Shown here: piece after piece, positions 22,254-32,463 of the stretch
Layout: each line of letters begins with the position of its first letter
Position numbering within the stretch: position 1 is the first letter of the stretch
NCBI GenBank assembly: GCA_905221035.1
Contig: CAJNBP010000013.1
Location: 1-41,099, forward strand
DNA length: 41,099 nt
DNA from: a bacterium
GTDB taxonomy: Bacteria > Bacillota > Bacilli > Lactobacillales > Streptococcaceae
Direction: 5' to 3'
Notes under the pieces: model-generated
What the model was told of the DNA's origin: nothing
Database searches by the model: none
Seen by the model: only the letters and a program-made list of their open reading frames with translations
Translations under genes and position numbers: made by a program

Positions 22254-22318
22254 GTCAAAAAATCCCTTAACTACTGCAATAGTTAAGGGATTTGGTGTTC
22301 TAATGAACCTTACCCATT
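22254..22318 (-). ncRNA. Predicted antisense antitoxin RNA, cassette 2 (~65 nt)
   Basis: Starts about 7 nt after the minus-strand -10 at 22325-22330 and ends at the terminator of cassette 2. It includes the complement of the toxin start region (22300-22311). Same logic as for cassette 1; predicted only. Confidence 0.57.
22260..22293. terminator. Shared bidirectional terminator, cassette 2
   Basis: A perfect 14-bp stem (22260-22273 with 22280-22293) with a 6-nt loop. On the minus strand it is followed by TTTTTGACG. Base changes relative to cassette 1 are compensated on both arms (GCCC/GGGC becomes TCCC/GGGA), which supports selection on the hairpin. Confidence 0.75.
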
Positions 22319-22324
22319 GAATTC

Positions 22325-22353
22325 ATTCTAACACACAAGCGCTAAGATTTCAA
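22325..22353 (-). promoter_or_regulatory. Antisense RNA promoter, cassette 2
   Basis: TTGAAA (22348-22353), 17 bp, extended -10 TGTTAGAAT (-10 at 22325-22330) on the minus strand. The -35 and -10 are identical to those of cassette 1 although the spacer has diverged strongly, which argues that the promoter is functional. Confidence 0.7.
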
Positions 22354-22424
22354 GAATTTTATTCATTGTTTAAAATTCCTTAGGTATCTGAAAGGTCTAT
22401 AATGAAGTTAGCCATCTAGTATCC

Positions 22425-22455
22425 AAAAAACCGACTAGCTCTCATGAACTAGTCG
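22425..22455 (-). terminator. Terminator of the adcRCBA operon
   Basis: The minus strand has CGACTAG-(10 nt)-CTAGTCG (22432-22455) followed by GTTTTTTGG, starting 10 bp after the adcA stop codon. Confidence 0.8.
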
Positions 22456-22464
22456 ATTTTCTCA

Positions 22465-23970
22465 TCAATGCGCCAACATTTCTTGGGCGATTTCTTGTCC
22501 AGATAGGTTATCTGGGTAGTAGGTTGGCCAATTATCCATTTCTTCAAAGAGAGCTTCTTGGCTTGTGCCTCCAAAGAAGATATGGAAATGTTCTGCCTTA
22601 ACTGGGGCGATATTGTGGTCACTAAACTGAACATATTTGAATTGTCCAGCGTCAGCATCTGTGGCTTCAAAGAGGAAGCGCACGCCACGATTGCCTTTCT
22701 TATAAGTCAAGATTTTCTTACCGACATACTTGTAGGTGAATTTCTTACTTTGTCCACCTTGAACAAATTCCATAGTGTTATCAGTGATATTGATCTTAGT
22801 GACATCTGTCTGATAACCTTTTGTATAATAAGCCTTGTACTCAGCCTGTGTCATCTTACCAGTCAACTTAGCCTTGTAGTCAAAGACTTGATCAAAAGTA
22901 CCATCTTCAAGGAAAGGATAAACTGATTGCCAGTTACCTACATAGTCACTCAAGGTGCGGTCCTTGACATCTGCATCTTCAAAGTAACCATTTTGAACGG
23001 TCTTGGTATCCTCTGCTTTTTCAGGCTCGATTGCTGGGCCTTCTTGGTCTGTTGTTTGTTTCAAAGCCTTGAGGTTTTTCTCCATGATAGAGACGTAATT
23101 TTCTCCAGCCTTGGTATCCTCTTCTGTCAAACTTTCTAAAGGATTGAGGACATCTGTTTTGACACCTGCCTCTTTTGAAAGTGTATTAGCAAGAGCTTGT
23201 GAGGCATTTTCTTCAAAGTAGATATAGGCGATTTTATTTTTCTTGACGTACTCTGTCAATTCTGCCAGACGTGCAGCTGATGGCTCTGCATCTGGAGAGA
23301 GACCTGAGATTGCGACTTGTTTAAGTCCATAGTCCAAGGCAAGGTAGTTAAAGGCTGCGTGTTGAGTCACAAAGCTCTTTTGTTTGGCTTGAGACAAGCC
23401 TTCTGCGTAAGCCTTATCCAAGGCTTGCAATTTTTCGATATAGGCAGCCGCGTTCTTTTCAAAGGTCTCTTTTTTATCAGGATAGTCTGCTGACAAGCTG
23501 TCACGGATGTGCTCTACAAGTTTAATGGCACGAACTGGTGATAACCAAACATGGGGGTCAAACTCATGGTGATGACCTTCTTCTCCATGGTCATGGTCTC
23601 CCTCTTCTTCCTCGCCACCTGGCAAAAGCAACATATCACCTGTCGCCTTGATAGTTTTCACCTTTTTCTTATCCAAGGTATCTAGCAATTTAGGTACCCA
23701 TGTTTCCATGTTTTCATTTTCATAAACGAAGGTATCTGCGTCTTGGATTTTGGCAACTGCCTTGGCAGAAGGTTCGTATTCATGGGGTTCTGTACCAGCA
23801 CCGATGAGGAGTTCTACATTAGCAGTATCTCCTGCTACTTGCTTGGTAAATTCATAGACAGGGTAAAAAGTTGTCACGATATTTAATTTGCCATTAGCCT
23901 GTTTTTGATTGGAACAAGCCACTAAAAACAAGGCACATAGACTGGCTAGCAATAAGCTAATTTTTTTCAT
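22465..23970 (-). CDS. adcA: AdcA zinc-binding lipoprotein with ZinT domain
   Basis: The gene encodes 501 residues. A lipobox signal (LVAC, Cys19) predicts a membrane-anchored lipoprotein. The N-terminal ZnuA-type cluster A-I domain (about 25-310) contains a His/Glu-rich loop (GDHDHGEEGHHHEFDPHVW, about 127-145) that hands zinc to the binding site. The C-terminal part (about 320-501, with DRTLSDYVGNWQSVYPFLEDG and a KAEHFHIFFGG motif) is a ZinT domain. This two-domain form is typical of streptococcal AdcA. It delivers zinc to the AdcB permease and AdcC ATPase. It is the last gene of adcRCBA, 9 bp after adcB, and is followed by a strong terminator. Confidence 0.97.
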   Translation of the reverse strand: MKKISLLLASLCALFLVACSNQKQANGKLNIVTTFYPVYEFTKQVAGDTANVELLIGAGTEPHEYEPSAKAVAKIQDADTFVYENENMETWVPKLLDTLDKKKVKTIKATGDMLLLPGGEEEEGDHDHGEEGHHHEFDPHVWLSPVRAIKLVEHIRDSLSADYPDKKETFEKNAAAYIEKLQALDKAYAEGLSQAKQKSFVTQHAAFNYLALDYGLKQVAISGLSPDAEPSAARLAELTEYVKKNKIAYIYFEENASQALANTLSKEAGVKTDVLNPLESLTEEDTKAGENYVSIMEKNLKALKQTTDQEGPAIEPEKAEDTKTVQNGYFEDADVKDRTLSDYVGNWQSVYPFLEDGTFDQVFDYKAKLTGKMTQAEYKAYYTKGYQTDVTKINITDNTMEFVQGGQSKKFTYKYVGKKILTYKKGNRGVRFLFEATDADAGQFKYVQFSDHNIAPVKAEHFHIFFGGTSQEALFEEMDNWPTYYPDNLSGQEIAQEMLAH

Positions 23971-23979
23971 GTTCTTCTC

Positions 23980-24786
23980 CTATTTGATAAAACGTCTTAC
24001 TAAACTGATTAGCAAGAAAACAGTTACAAAAATAATAGTAATACTTGCACTTGCAGGTGTTTCTGCATAGTAGGAAATGTAAAGTCCTGCCACCATTCCT
24101 AAAAATCCAATAGCACTGGCAAGCAGCATAACCGATTTAAAGTTTTTCCCCAGACGCAGGGCAATACTAGCTGGCAAGACCATAATGGTCGATACCAGAA
24201 GAGCTCCTGCTGCAGGAATCATAAGGGCAATAGCCACCCCTGTCACCATGTTAAAGAGGATAGACATGGTACGAACGGGCAAGCCATCCACAAAGGCCGT
24301 ATCCTCATCAAAGGTCAAGATATACATTGGACGAAGGAAGAGGAAGGTCAAAATCAAGACAACCGCCGCAATGACAAAGAGGGAAATGACCTGCTCTTCG
24401 CTGATAGTCACGATCGAACCAAAAAGGTACTGGTCCAAACTCATAGAACTCGAGCTTTTACCCTTGCTCATGACAATCAGAGAAACAGCCAAACCTGTTG
24501 ACATAAGGATAGCTGTCCCGATTTCCATAAAGCTCTTGTAAACCGTACGGAGATACTCCAGAAAGACTGCCGCAATCAAGACAATGGCAATAGTGGAAAT
24601 AGTCGGCGAAATTCCCAAAACCAGACCAAAGGCTACACCCGAAAGCGAGACGTGGCTGAGGGTATCACTCATCAAACTCTGACGGCGTAAGATTAGGAAG
24701 GTTCCTAATACTGGCGAGAAAAGACTCATAGCAATAACCGCCAGAAAGGCACGTTGCATAAAGTCATAAGATAATAAACTAAGCAT
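23980..24786 (-). CDS. adcB: AdcB zinc ABC transporter permease
   Basis: I take the ATG at 24786 (268 residues, MLSLLSYDF start) because GGAGG sits 7 nt upstream. A longer frame to 24816 lies entirely within adcC. The protein has eight or nine hydrophobic helices of the ABC-3 (ZnuB) permease family, with the typical [15 protein letters not shown] segment for contact with the ATPase. It moves Zn2+ from AdcA across the membrane. The gene overlaps the end of adcC by 8 bp, so translation is likely coupled. Confidence 0.96.
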   Translation of the reverse strand: MLSLLSYDFMQRAFLAVIAMSLFSPVLGTFLILRRQSLMSDTLSHVSLSGVAFGLVLGISPTISTIAIVLIAAVFLEYLRTVYKSFMEIGTAILMSTGLAVSLIVMSKGKSSSSMSLDQYLFGSIVTISEEQVISLFVIAAVVLILTFLFLRPMYILTFDEDTAFVDGLPVRTMSILFNMVTGVAIALMIPAAGALLVSTIMVLPASIALRLGKNFKSVMLLASAIGFLGMVAGLYISYYAETPASASITIIFVTVFLLISLVRRFIK

Positions 24787-25483
24787 GGCCCACCTCCTGA
24801 TCATTCTCATGAACATTGAAACAACGCCATGGCGAGTCTTGGTTACGAACTAGATGAATATTGCGGTCTGCATAGTCCTTAACTTCTTCAGGGTCATGGG
24901 TAATCATCAAAACAGCCTTGCCATGATGATGGGCGCTGTGGTGCATCAGTTCGTAAAATTCATTTTTACTTCCTGCATCCATCCCCGTTGTCGGCTCATC
25001 TAGGATAAACACATCTGGGTCAGAAGCAAACATACGTGCAATCACCGCTCGCTGCTTTTGTCCTCCAGAGAGAGACCCCAAGCGTTTGTCTCTGTGTTCC
25101 CACATGCCAACTGAATCCAGACTGGCCTTGATATGCTCCTCATCATGAGCATTCAAGCGACGGAACCAACCCTTTCGCGGATAGCGACCCGACTTGACAA
25201 ATTCATAAACCGTACTTGGAAAACCCGCATTAAAACTGGCTATTTGCTGGGGAAGATAGGCTATTCTCAATTTCTTACCCTGGGTATTTGTCTTTGAAAT
25301 GGTCACCTTACCAATGCGTGGCTGAAGGATTCCAAGACTGGCCTTGATGAGCGTCGTCTTAGCCGCCCCATTTTCCCCTGTCAAGGTCACAAATTCCCCA
25401 CTATCAACACTATAATTGATATGCTCAAGAACAGGCTCCTTATCATAATAGAAGGATAAATCCTCTACCGTAATATATCTCAT
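24779..25483 (-). CDS. adcC: AdcC zinc ABC transporter ATPase
   Basis: The gene encodes 234 residues. It has Walker [11 protein letters not shown] (38-47), Q-loop LPQQ, signature LSGGQKQR, Walker B VFILDEP and H-loop ITHD. The Walker A has Ala where most ABC ATPases have the third Gly just before the Lys (GxNGAGKT/S). As I recall, pneumococcal AdcC has the same change, so it is a clade feature and not a defect. The last residues are acidic/His-rich ([12 protein letters not shown]). The stop overlaps adcB; the start overlaps the adcR stop by one base. It powers zinc import with AdcA and AdcB. Confidence 0.96.
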   Translation of the reverse strand: MRYITVEDLSFYYDKEPVLEHINYSVDSGEFVTLTGENGAAKTTLIKASLGILQPRIGKVTISKTNTQGKKLRIAYLPQQIASFNAGFPSTVYEFVKSGRYPRKGWFRRLNAHDEEHIKASLDSVGMWEHRDKRLGSLSGGQKQRAVIARMFASDPDVFILDEPTTGMDAGSKNEFYELMHHSAHHHGKAVLMITHDPEEVKDYADRNIHLVRNQDSPWRCFNVHENDQEVGHA

Positions 25484-25923
25484 TATTTGATTTCTCCTAC
25501 TAAAGCAGTCAAAAACCGCTGAATCACTTTTTGTTCATTTGGAGTAAACTGAGTCGCCACTTGTTCATAGGTTAAAAGTGTATGCTCATGGTGATGATGA
25601 TGCTCCTCAGCAATTGGACGAGCCAAATCAGTCAACTGATAAAAAATCACACGCGCATCCTTAGGATCTTTAGATGTCTCCAGCATCCCTTCCTTGACCA
25701 AAGACTTAATGGCCTTGGTAACTGCTGCCTGACTGACATTGAGGCGACGAGCCAACTCTGAATTTGTTAAAAATTCCTCTGACAAAAGCATGAGAATATG
25801 CTCCTGAGTATTGGTCAGGGCCACCTCGCTAGTACAATGACCTATTAGGATTTCATGCTGATTTTCTGCCTGCAAAATCACCTCATTCAAAAAGGCATCG
25901 ATATCCTTTGCTAGCTGTCTCAT
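25483..25923 (-). CDS. adcR: AdcR zinc-responsive MarR-family repressor
   Basis: The gene encodes 146 residues with a MarR winged helix (about 50-100, [22 protein letters not shown]). All published zinc ligands of pneumococcal AdcR fall at the expected positions: Glu24, Cys30, Glu41, His42, His108 and His112, the last two in the HHHHH stretch at 108-112. With zinc bound it represses its own operon and other zinc-uptake genes. It is the first gene of adcRCBA, directly behind a promoter with an AdcR-box match. Confidence 0.97.
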   Translation of the reverse strand: MRQLAKDIDAFLNEVILQAENQHEILIGHCTSEVALTNTQEHILMLLSEEFLTNSELARRLNVSQAAVTKAIKSLVKEGMLETSKDPKDARVIFYQLTDLARPIAEEHHHHHEHTLLTYEQVATQFTPNEQKVIQRFLTALVGEIK

Positions 25924-25987
25924 ATCTGACTCCTTTCCTTTTGGACTTCTCTTTTTTAAGAGAAAAATACTATTCTTTGAAACTTCA

Positions 25988-26026
25988 TTTACCAGTTAAT
26001 TATATCACAAGCAAAAAAAGAGTCAA
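25988..26026 (-). promoter_or_regulatory. adcRCBA promoter with AdcR operator
   Basis: Minus strand -35 TTGACT (26021-26026), 16 bp, extended -10 TGATATAAT (-10 at 25999-26004). The sequence TTAACTGGTAAA (25988-25999) overlaps the end of the -10 and fits the AdcR box TTAACNNGTTAA with one mismatch. Bound AdcR would occlude RNA polymerase, giving zinc autorepression. Confidence 0.78.
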
Positions 26027-26075
26027 GAAAAAACGTGAAAATAGGCTTCATTCTTGAACTCTTCCATACTATTAT

Positions 26076-27579
<1,504 letters not shown>

Positions 27580-27588
27580 TTATTTCCT

Positions 27589-28833
27589 TTATTTTTTAAA
27601 CCATAAATCATTCAAAAATCCAGAAAAGATTAAGAATGACAGCATGACGACATGGAAGGTGATAACCATGCCAAGCAACTGAATCCAACGATTCTCAGGT
27701 AGAGCAGGCTTCCCTGCTTTTTTCCGTTCCTTATTGAGCGTTTTTTTCTTGCGAATCCAAGCATCATTGATGACCAAGCCTAGTCCATGAAAGAGTCCAT
27801 AGGCGATATAGTACCAGGTCACACCATGCCAAAATCCCATAATCAGCATATTTACAATGTAGGCCACACTTGAGGTTACATTGCGATTCTTAAAGACCTT
27901 CTTTCTGGTCAACACCATTACCATCCGCATAAAGACAAAGTCACGGAACCAGAAAGAGAGACTCATATGCCAACGATTCCAAAATTCCTTTAAATCCCTT
28001 GATAAAAAGGGCTTATTAAAGTTGATAGGGCTACGGATTCCCATCAAGTTTGAAATGGCCAAGGCAAACATAGAGTAACCTGCAAAGTCAAAGAAAAGCT
28101 CCAGACCAAAGGTATACATAACTGCTAGGGCATAGTGGTTAAAGAAGCCACCTGGTTGCAGGGCTAGATTCTTCAGAGGAGGGAGTAAGGTTTCTCCTAA
28201 AACATGAGCTAGGATAAACTTGTACAAAAATCCCCACATGATATAGCGAACGGATTCATCCAGCATATCCATCAACTCATCCCGCTCAGGAATGGTCTGA
28301 TAATTTTCATTAAAACGCTTAAAGCGATCAATTGGACCACTCGAGAAAGTCGGCATGAAGAGAAGGAAACGGAGGAATTCCCAGAGGGTAAAATCCTTAA
28401 TCACTCCATCTCTCAGCTCGATGATAATCCCAACCGAACGAAAAGTCAGGTAAGAAATCCCCAAAAATCCAAGCAAAGACTGCGTTCCATTGATAGCTGG
28501 CTGCACCTTGACAAAGATAATCGGAAGGAGGGATAGAAAGCTAACTAGGTAGAAGACCCACTTGCCATCCTTGCTTTTTCTATAATACTTGTAGAAAAGC
28601 AGGAGCAATATTTCCCAGCAAAGGTAAATACCCAAGGCAGCCAATTGATTGGTCTTCCCACCTACCAACATGGTGACGATAAAGAAGAGGCTTACCAACA
28701 CTTCATACCAGGCAAAGCGTTTCTTGAAAAAGAGGCCAATAAAGATAGGTAAGGTTGCAGCAATCACATAGACAAAATACTGAGGATTACCGTATGGCTC
28801 TATATGAGGAAGCTGTTGAAAGAACTCCATCAT
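27589..28833 (-). CDS. dltB: DltB, membrane-bound O-acyltransferase for D-alanine export
   Basis: The gene encodes 414 residues and is an MBOAT family protein with about eleven membrane helices and the catalytic His in [14 protein letters not shown]. Its ATG overlaps the dltA stop (ATGA). DltB transfers D-alanine from DltC across the membrane, in current models to the C-terminal Tyr of DltX. A cytoplasmic loop contains the [20 protein letters not shown] segment typical of the family. Confidence 0.96.
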   Translation of the reverse strand: MMEFFQQLPHIEPYGNPQYFVYVIAATLPIFIGLFFKKRFAWYEVLVSLFFIVTMLVGGKTNQLAALGIYLCWEILLLLFYKYYRKSKDGKWVFYLVSFLSLLPIIFVKVQPAINGTQSLLGFLGISYLTFRSVGIIIELRDGVIKDFTLWEFLRFLLFMPTFSSGPIDRFKRFNENYQTIPERDELMDMLDESVRYIMWGFLYKFILAHVLGETLLPPLKNLALQPGGFFNHYALAVMYTFGLELFFDFAGYSMFALAISNLMGIRSPINFNKPFLSRDLKEFWNRWHMSLSFWFRDFVFMRMVMVLTRKKVFKNRNVTSSVAYIVNMLIMGFWHGVTWYYIAYGLFHGLGLVINDAWIRKKKTLNKERKKAGKPALPENRWIQLLGMVITFHVVMLSFLIFSGFLNDLWFKK

Positions 28834-30380
28834 CTCTTATTCACCTCGTTAATCAATCCTTTGATGTCAATTTTCCCATTTGGAGTCAGTGGCAAACTGT
28901 CTCGATAAAGGAATTTAGACGGCATCATGTAGGACATCATGATGTCTGTCAAATCTTCCTTGATGGCCTTGGTAATATCGATATCTCGCTCAAACTGCTC
29001 ACGAACACCATCTTTTAAGATGACGTAAGCCAATAGATTTTGTACCTTGTGGTCTTTGTTATAGCGCGGAACAGCGACAGCAGACTCGATATAACGAGAC
29101 TTATTAAGATTTTGAGAGACATCTTCTAGCTCAATGCGATAACCGTTGAACTTAATCTGGAAGTCCATGCGTCCGCCGTAGAGAAGCAAACCTTCATCTG
29201 TCATGGTTCCTACATCACCTGTGTGATAGGCTGGCAGCCCTTCAAACTCAAAGAAGGCTTCCGCTGTTTTTTCAGGATTGTTCATATATCCTTTTGAAAC
29301 AGCTGGCCCAGAAACAATGATTTCTCCCTGTTCACCATTTGGCAGTTTATTGCCTTCTTCATCAATGATAAAGGTCGGAGAATCAGCCTTGGTATAGCCG
29401 ATTGGAAGGCGTTTGAGATTCGTCAACATCTCATCCGTTACAGCAACAGCTGACAGGGCCACTGTCGCTTCTGTTGGGCCGTAGGCATTGATAATACGGG
29501 CATTTGGGAAACGCTCACGTAGTTTTTGAGCTGTTTTGACCGTCAATTCTTCGCCATCAAAGTAGAAATGCGTGATTCCAGGCATTTTCTCACTGTTGAA
29601 GTCTTCAGACAACATGGCCATATCCGCAAAAGACGGTGTTGATGTCCAGATAGCGATTGGCAATGAAAAGATGGTCGCAAAGAGTTGCTTGAAGTCCTGA
29701 GTAATAGCTGAAGGAAGGGCGAAAAGTGTACCACCAAGTGCTAAGGTCGGTGCCCAGTACATGACAGACAAGTCAAAAGAATACGGCGGTTGAGCCAGCA
29801 TTTGCGGACGACTTGGTGTCGCAAATTCCTTGTCCGTAATCATCCAGTTGGTAAAGCTAAGGAGGTTATCATGGGAAATCTGCACTCCTTTAGGCTTACC
29901 AGTTGTACCTGAAGTAAAGATAATGTAGTAATTATCATCTCCCTTGACTGGATGCGTGATTTCATAGCTGGTCCCTTGAGCAAAGGCTTCTTGAACCTGA
30001 GTTAGATTCATCATCGGTGTCGAAACCTGCTCCAATGGAAAGTCTGAGATGGCAATAATCAAGCTTGGCTCTGCAACTTCTAAAATAGCTGAAACTCGCT
30101 CCAAGGCCGAATGGCTATCAATTGGAATGTAAGCATGACCTGACTTAGTCAAGGCTACAAAAGTTGCCAACATTTCATATTCTTGGCCACCAAAAACGAC
30201 TACAGGAGACTTCTCAGGCAAGCCTAGTTGGTCAATGGCTGCAGCCAAACTATCCGAATCAGCCTTTAAATCTCCATAAGTATGTTCCTGCCCCAAAACA
30301 TTATAGACAGGATAGCTAGGCTGGGTCTGAGCAAAATGCTCAATGGTTTCAATCATATCTACTATTGGTTTATTTGACAC
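28830..30380 (-). CDS. dltA: DltA, D-alanine--[D-alanyl carrier protein] ligase
   Basis: The gene encodes 516 residues and is an adenylating enzyme of the ANL family: P-loop-like [13 protein letters not shown] (about 152-164), [19 protein letters not shown] and the C-terminal catalytic Lys in [11 protein letters not shown]. The start codon is a GTG at 30380 with AAGGAGA upstream. It activates D-alanine and loads DltC. It follows dltX by 20 bp and shares the promoter at 30604-30633. Confidence 0.96.
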   Translation of the reverse strand: MSNKPIVDMIETIEHFAQTQPSYPVYNVLGQEHTYGDLKADSDSLAAAIDQLGLPEKSPVVVFGGQEYEMLATFVALTKSGHAYIPIDSHSALERVSAILEVAEPSLIIAISDFPLEQVSTPMMNLTQVQEAFAQGTSYEITHPVKGDDNYYIIFTSGTTGKPKGVQISHDNLLSFTNWMITDKEFATPSRPQMLAQPPYSFDLSVMYWAPTLALGGTLFALPSAITQDFKQLFATIFSLPIAIWTSTPSFADMAMLSEDFNSEKMPGITHFYFDGEELTVKTAQKLRERFPNARIINAYGPTEATVALSAVAVTDEMLTNLKRLPIGYTKADSPTFIIDEEGNKLPNGEQGEIIVSGPAVSKGYMNNPEKTAEAFFEFEGLPAYHTGDVGTMTDEGLLLYGGRMDFQIKFNGYRIELEDVSQNLNKSRYIESAVAVPRYNKDHKVQNLLAYVILKDGVREQFERDIDITKAIKEDLTDIMMSYMMPSKFLYRDSLPLTPNGKIDIKGLINEVNKR

Positions 30381-30400
30381 AATAGGAATTCTCCTTCAAG

Positions 30401-30532
30401 TTAAAATTCATTATAGATAAAGCTTCCTTGACCCTGACCAAGATAGCTAAAGAAGTAAAGCAGCCCCAGAAAGATAAGAAAATACAAGGCTGTCCTACCA
30501 AGAAAGAGGTACAATTCTTTTCTCTGTTTCAT
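30401..30532 (-). CDS. dltX: DltX, small D-alanylation membrane peptide
   Basis: The gene encodes 43 residues with one membrane helix (LYFLIFLGLLYFF) and the conserved C-terminal motif ending GSFIYNEF, the hallmark of DltX. In current models the motif's Tyr accepts D-alanine from DltB and passes it to DltD. It is the first gene of the dlt operon and easily missed because of its size. There is no good SD site before the ATG at 30532 (only GGTTTTTCTTG), so its translation may be weak or depend on the leader structure. Confidence 0.92.
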   Translation of the reverse strand: MKQRKELYLFLGRTALYFLIFLGLLYFFSYLGQGQGSFIYNEF

Positions 30533-30566
30533 CAAGAAAAACCATTCATTTCTGTAATTTTTCGCT

Positions 30567-30597
30567 AAAATAAGAGTGATTCTTACTAGCTTATTTT
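30567..30597 (-). promoter_or_regulatory. Hairpin in the dlt operon leader
   Basis: AAAATAAG (30590-30597 on the minus strand) pairs perfectly with CTTATTTT (30567-30574), with an inner AGT/ACT pairing. It begins a few bases after the predicted start, between promoter and dltX. It is AT-rich with no T-run, so it is probably a stabiliser or modest control element. Confidence 0.4.
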
Positions 30598-30603
30598 TCT
30601 ACC

Positions 30604-30633
30604 ATTGTACCACTTTATATAGTATTTTTTCAA
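30604..30633 (-). promoter_or_regulatory. Promoter of dltXABCD
   Basis: Minus strand -35 TTGAAA (30628-30633), 18-bp spacer, extended -10 TGGTACAAT (-10 at 30604-30609). The leader to dltX is about 65 nt. Confidence 0.65.
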
Positions 30634-30762
30634 TTGTTTACCGTAGATTTTCAGTAGATTTCAGTTTATTTTAAGGATTATGCGGTTTTTCTATGTATAT
30701 TTCAAATAGAGTGATCCTGGGCAAAAACTCAAGTTCACTAGAAAATGAAGGGAAGCTTTCCA
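30634..30762. repeat. Intergenic stretch with a dispersed-repeat-like segment
   Basis: No gene is seen between the dlt promoter and the next terminator. The segment at about 30708-30750 (AGAGTGATCCTGGGCAAAAACTCAA onward in shorter pieces) resembles 40762-40800 (AGAGTCTGGGAAAAAACTCAA and GAGAAAATCAGG), so it may be a small dispersed repeat. I cannot name it. Confidence 0.35.
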
Positions 30763-30815
30763 TAATAAAACGCACAATATCAAGTTTTTTCAACACCTGA
30801 TACTATGCGCTTTTC
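30763..30815 (-). terminator. Terminator of the MFS transporter gene
   Basis: On the minus strand CGCATAGTATCA (30798-30809) pairs with TGATATTGTGCG (30771-30782) over 12 positions with two G-U pairs. GTTTTATTAT follows. The two mismatches become wobble pairs only on the minus strand, which fixes the direction. It lies 36 bp past the stop codon. Confidence 0.65.
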
Positions 30816-30844
30816 TAATTTTTCAAGACTTTTTAACCAGTCTC

Positions 30845-32023
30845 TCATTTAAAATAATCTCGTCTGATATAGATTAAAATAGCCTCTATCATCAGACAAA
30901 TTGCTGATAGCCAAAAACTGATGCCAATACCAACATTCTCAGTAATATAGCTCATTAGCAAAACAAATACTGAAAATGCTAATGTCGAAATCACTTCAAG
31001 AACAGAATAGACATTAACCAAATTATTTTCCTCTACTATTTCCTGAAGAAATACACTTTCAGGAACTTCTTTTAGTTGCGATAACATACCAACTAAAGCT
31101 GAAAATACTAAAAACATCTGTGCATTTGGAAAAAGTAGAATAGTCAGTGTCACTATTGCCATGGCTACAAGAGAAAAAAGAATACTTTCCCACTTAAGAG
31201 CAAGAAACTTTTCAGATAGCCTAAAAGCAATGAAGCCACTAATTATAATTCCAATAGAGTATGCTGTATTAGAGTATCCCCAGTAACTTTCCGTTTCATT
31301 TAATAACTCAGTTACAAAGACAAGTATGATAGACGAAACCCAAATCGTATTTGAGAAAATTTCAAATAAATTTGCTGATACAAAAAGTCTTAATCTAGGA
31401 TCTCTAGCAACTAACTTCCAACCTTTGAGCAAAATTTCAAGATTTGTCTCTGACTCTAGCACCTCCACTTCAGCCTTCGGAAGAAATAACATCAGAAAGC
31501 TAGAAATGATATACAAGATTAAAATGATAAACGTGGTAGGTAAGAGTCCAATTGTTGCAAACAAGAGTCCACCTAATCCCCAACCCACTAACTGAACAGC
31601 TTCACCAGTCATTGACAAGGATGAGTTAGCCTTGCCCAAATCGGTCGCATAGCGTGGCACAATAGCATAGGAAACAGGTGCTGCAAAACCATCTAATATG
31701 GAAATTGCAACAACAAATAGATAGGTTACCAAAGGCGCTACTGATTGCATTACGGTAAACATTCCTACCAGTATCGTTAATAATATAGTCTTCCCAAATT
31801 GAGATAAAGATAAAACCCTATTTAGCGCTAACCTTTTAGTAACTAAAGGAACTAAAAGACTTGCAACAAAAGAGGATATTCCTATTAAAATAGGAACTAG
31901 TGATGTGGCAATTACTGATTTTGAAATAATGTATATGTTAGCAATGATTGTTACTCTAAAGAAAATATCTGCTAAATTTGCAAACAATTGAGAGACTAAC
32001 AACTTGATAAATGAATTAGACAT
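30845..32023 (-). CDS. MFS transporter (Mef/MdtA-like drug efflux type)
   Basis: The gene encodes 392 residues with about twelve hydrophobic helices and a central polar loop (ESETNLEILLKGWKLVARDPRLR, about 192-214) between the two six-helix halves. The layout (FANLADIFFRVTIIANIY start, VPRYATDLGKANSSLSMTGEAVQLVGWGLGG in the middle) fits the Mef-like DHA efflux branch of the major facilitator family. The substrate cannot be told from sequence. It stands alone with its own promoter and terminator and is more AT-rich than its neighbours, which hints at gene gain between the dlt and glp blocks. Confidence 0.82.
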   Translation of the reverse strand: MSNSFIKLLVSQLFANLADIFFRVTIIANIYIISKSVIATSLVPILIGISSFVASLLVPLVTKRLALNRVLSLSQFGKTILLTILVGMFTVMQSVAPLVTYLFVVAISILDGFAAPVSYAIVPRYATDLGKANSSLSMTGEAVQLVGWGLGGLLFATIGLLPTTFIILILYIISSFLMLFLPKAEVEVLESETNLEILLKGWKLVARDPRLRLFVSANLFEIFSNTIWVSSIILVFVTELLNETESYWGYSNTAYSIGIIISGFIAFRLSEKFLALKWESILFSLVAMAIVTLTILLFPNAQMFLVFSALVGMLSQLKEVPESVFLQEIVEENNLVNVYSVLEVISTLAFSVFVLLMSYITENVGIGISFWLSAICLMIEAILIYIRRDYFK

Positions 32024-32212
32024 GTAACGCTCCCATCTTAGTTGCCAACTTTGGAATTAAAATTTGATTTTTAATATTTTAGCATAAAATAACAGAAAAC
32101 AAAAGTGAGGTTTTTCACATGAAAAAAACAAAAACTATTGCCTTTATTATTCCTACTTTTTAAAGGAAAGATTATTATCGTTGTTGGCTAGCTCTAAGAA
32201 GTTATACTCAAT
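32024..32212 (-). promoter_or_regulatory. Upstream region of the MFS gene
   Basis: The minus strand has an extended -10 TGCTAAAAT near 32077-32085 and only a weak -35 (TTTTGT about 17 bp upstream). A GGGAGCG SD-like site lies before the ATG. On the plus strand a 14-codon ORF (32119-32163) has no support. Nothing else is seen. Confidence 0.4.
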
Positions 32213-32245
32213 GAAAAAAGCCTGAGATTTTCATCTCAAGCTCTA
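32213..32245 (-). terminator. Terminator of the glp operon
   Basis: The minus strand has AGCTTGAGAT-(4 nt)-ATCTCAGGCT (32219-32242, one mismatch) followed by TTTTTTCAT. It lies downstream of the BOX element, so the BOX is transcribed as part of the glpF 3' end. Confidence 0.7.
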
Positions 32246-32264
32246 TCAAAATAATTGTTTTCTA

Positions 32265-32462
32265 ATACTCAATGAAAATCAAAGAGCAAACTAGGAAGCT
32301 AGCCGCATGTTGCTCAAAGCACTGCTTTGAGGTTGCAGATAGAACTGACGAAGTCAGCTCAAAACACTGTTTGGAGGTTGCAGATAGAACTGACGAAGTC
32401 AGTAACCATACATTCGGTAAGGCGACGCTGACGTGGTTTGAAGAGATTTTCGAAGAGTATAA
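32265..32462 (-). repeat. BOX element (boxA-boxB-boxB-boxC)
   Basis: Read on the minus strand: boxA at 32403-32461 (59 bp, containing the core used for BOX-PCR typing, GGCGACGCTGACG on the plus strand), two boxB units of exactly 45 bp (32313-32357 and 32358-32402) and boxC at 32265-32312. The ends ATACTC / GAGTAT are inverted. The two boxB units differ by only a few bases. BOX elements are dispersed non-autonomous repeats of pneumococci and close mitis-group relatives. This one abuts the glpF stop codon at 32464. Confidence 0.95.
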
Positions 32463-32463
32463 A

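Larger units (their letters stand above)
21658..22345 (+). repeat. Tandem duplication of a ~343-bp toxin-antitoxin cassette
   Basis: Copy 1 (about 21658-22000) and copy 2 (about 22001-22345) match in order and in most bases: promoter, leader palindrome, SD, 32-codon ORF, terminator stem and antisense promoter. The matching sense -35 boxes are 343 bp apart (21681 and 22024), as are the ATGs (21768 and 22111). Confidence 0.85.

Noticed and set aside
32119..32163. 14-codon plus-strand ORF (MKKTKTIAFIIPTF) as a possible signalling peptide
   Set aside because: No Rgg-type regulator is near, no promoter is clear, and the length is within chance.
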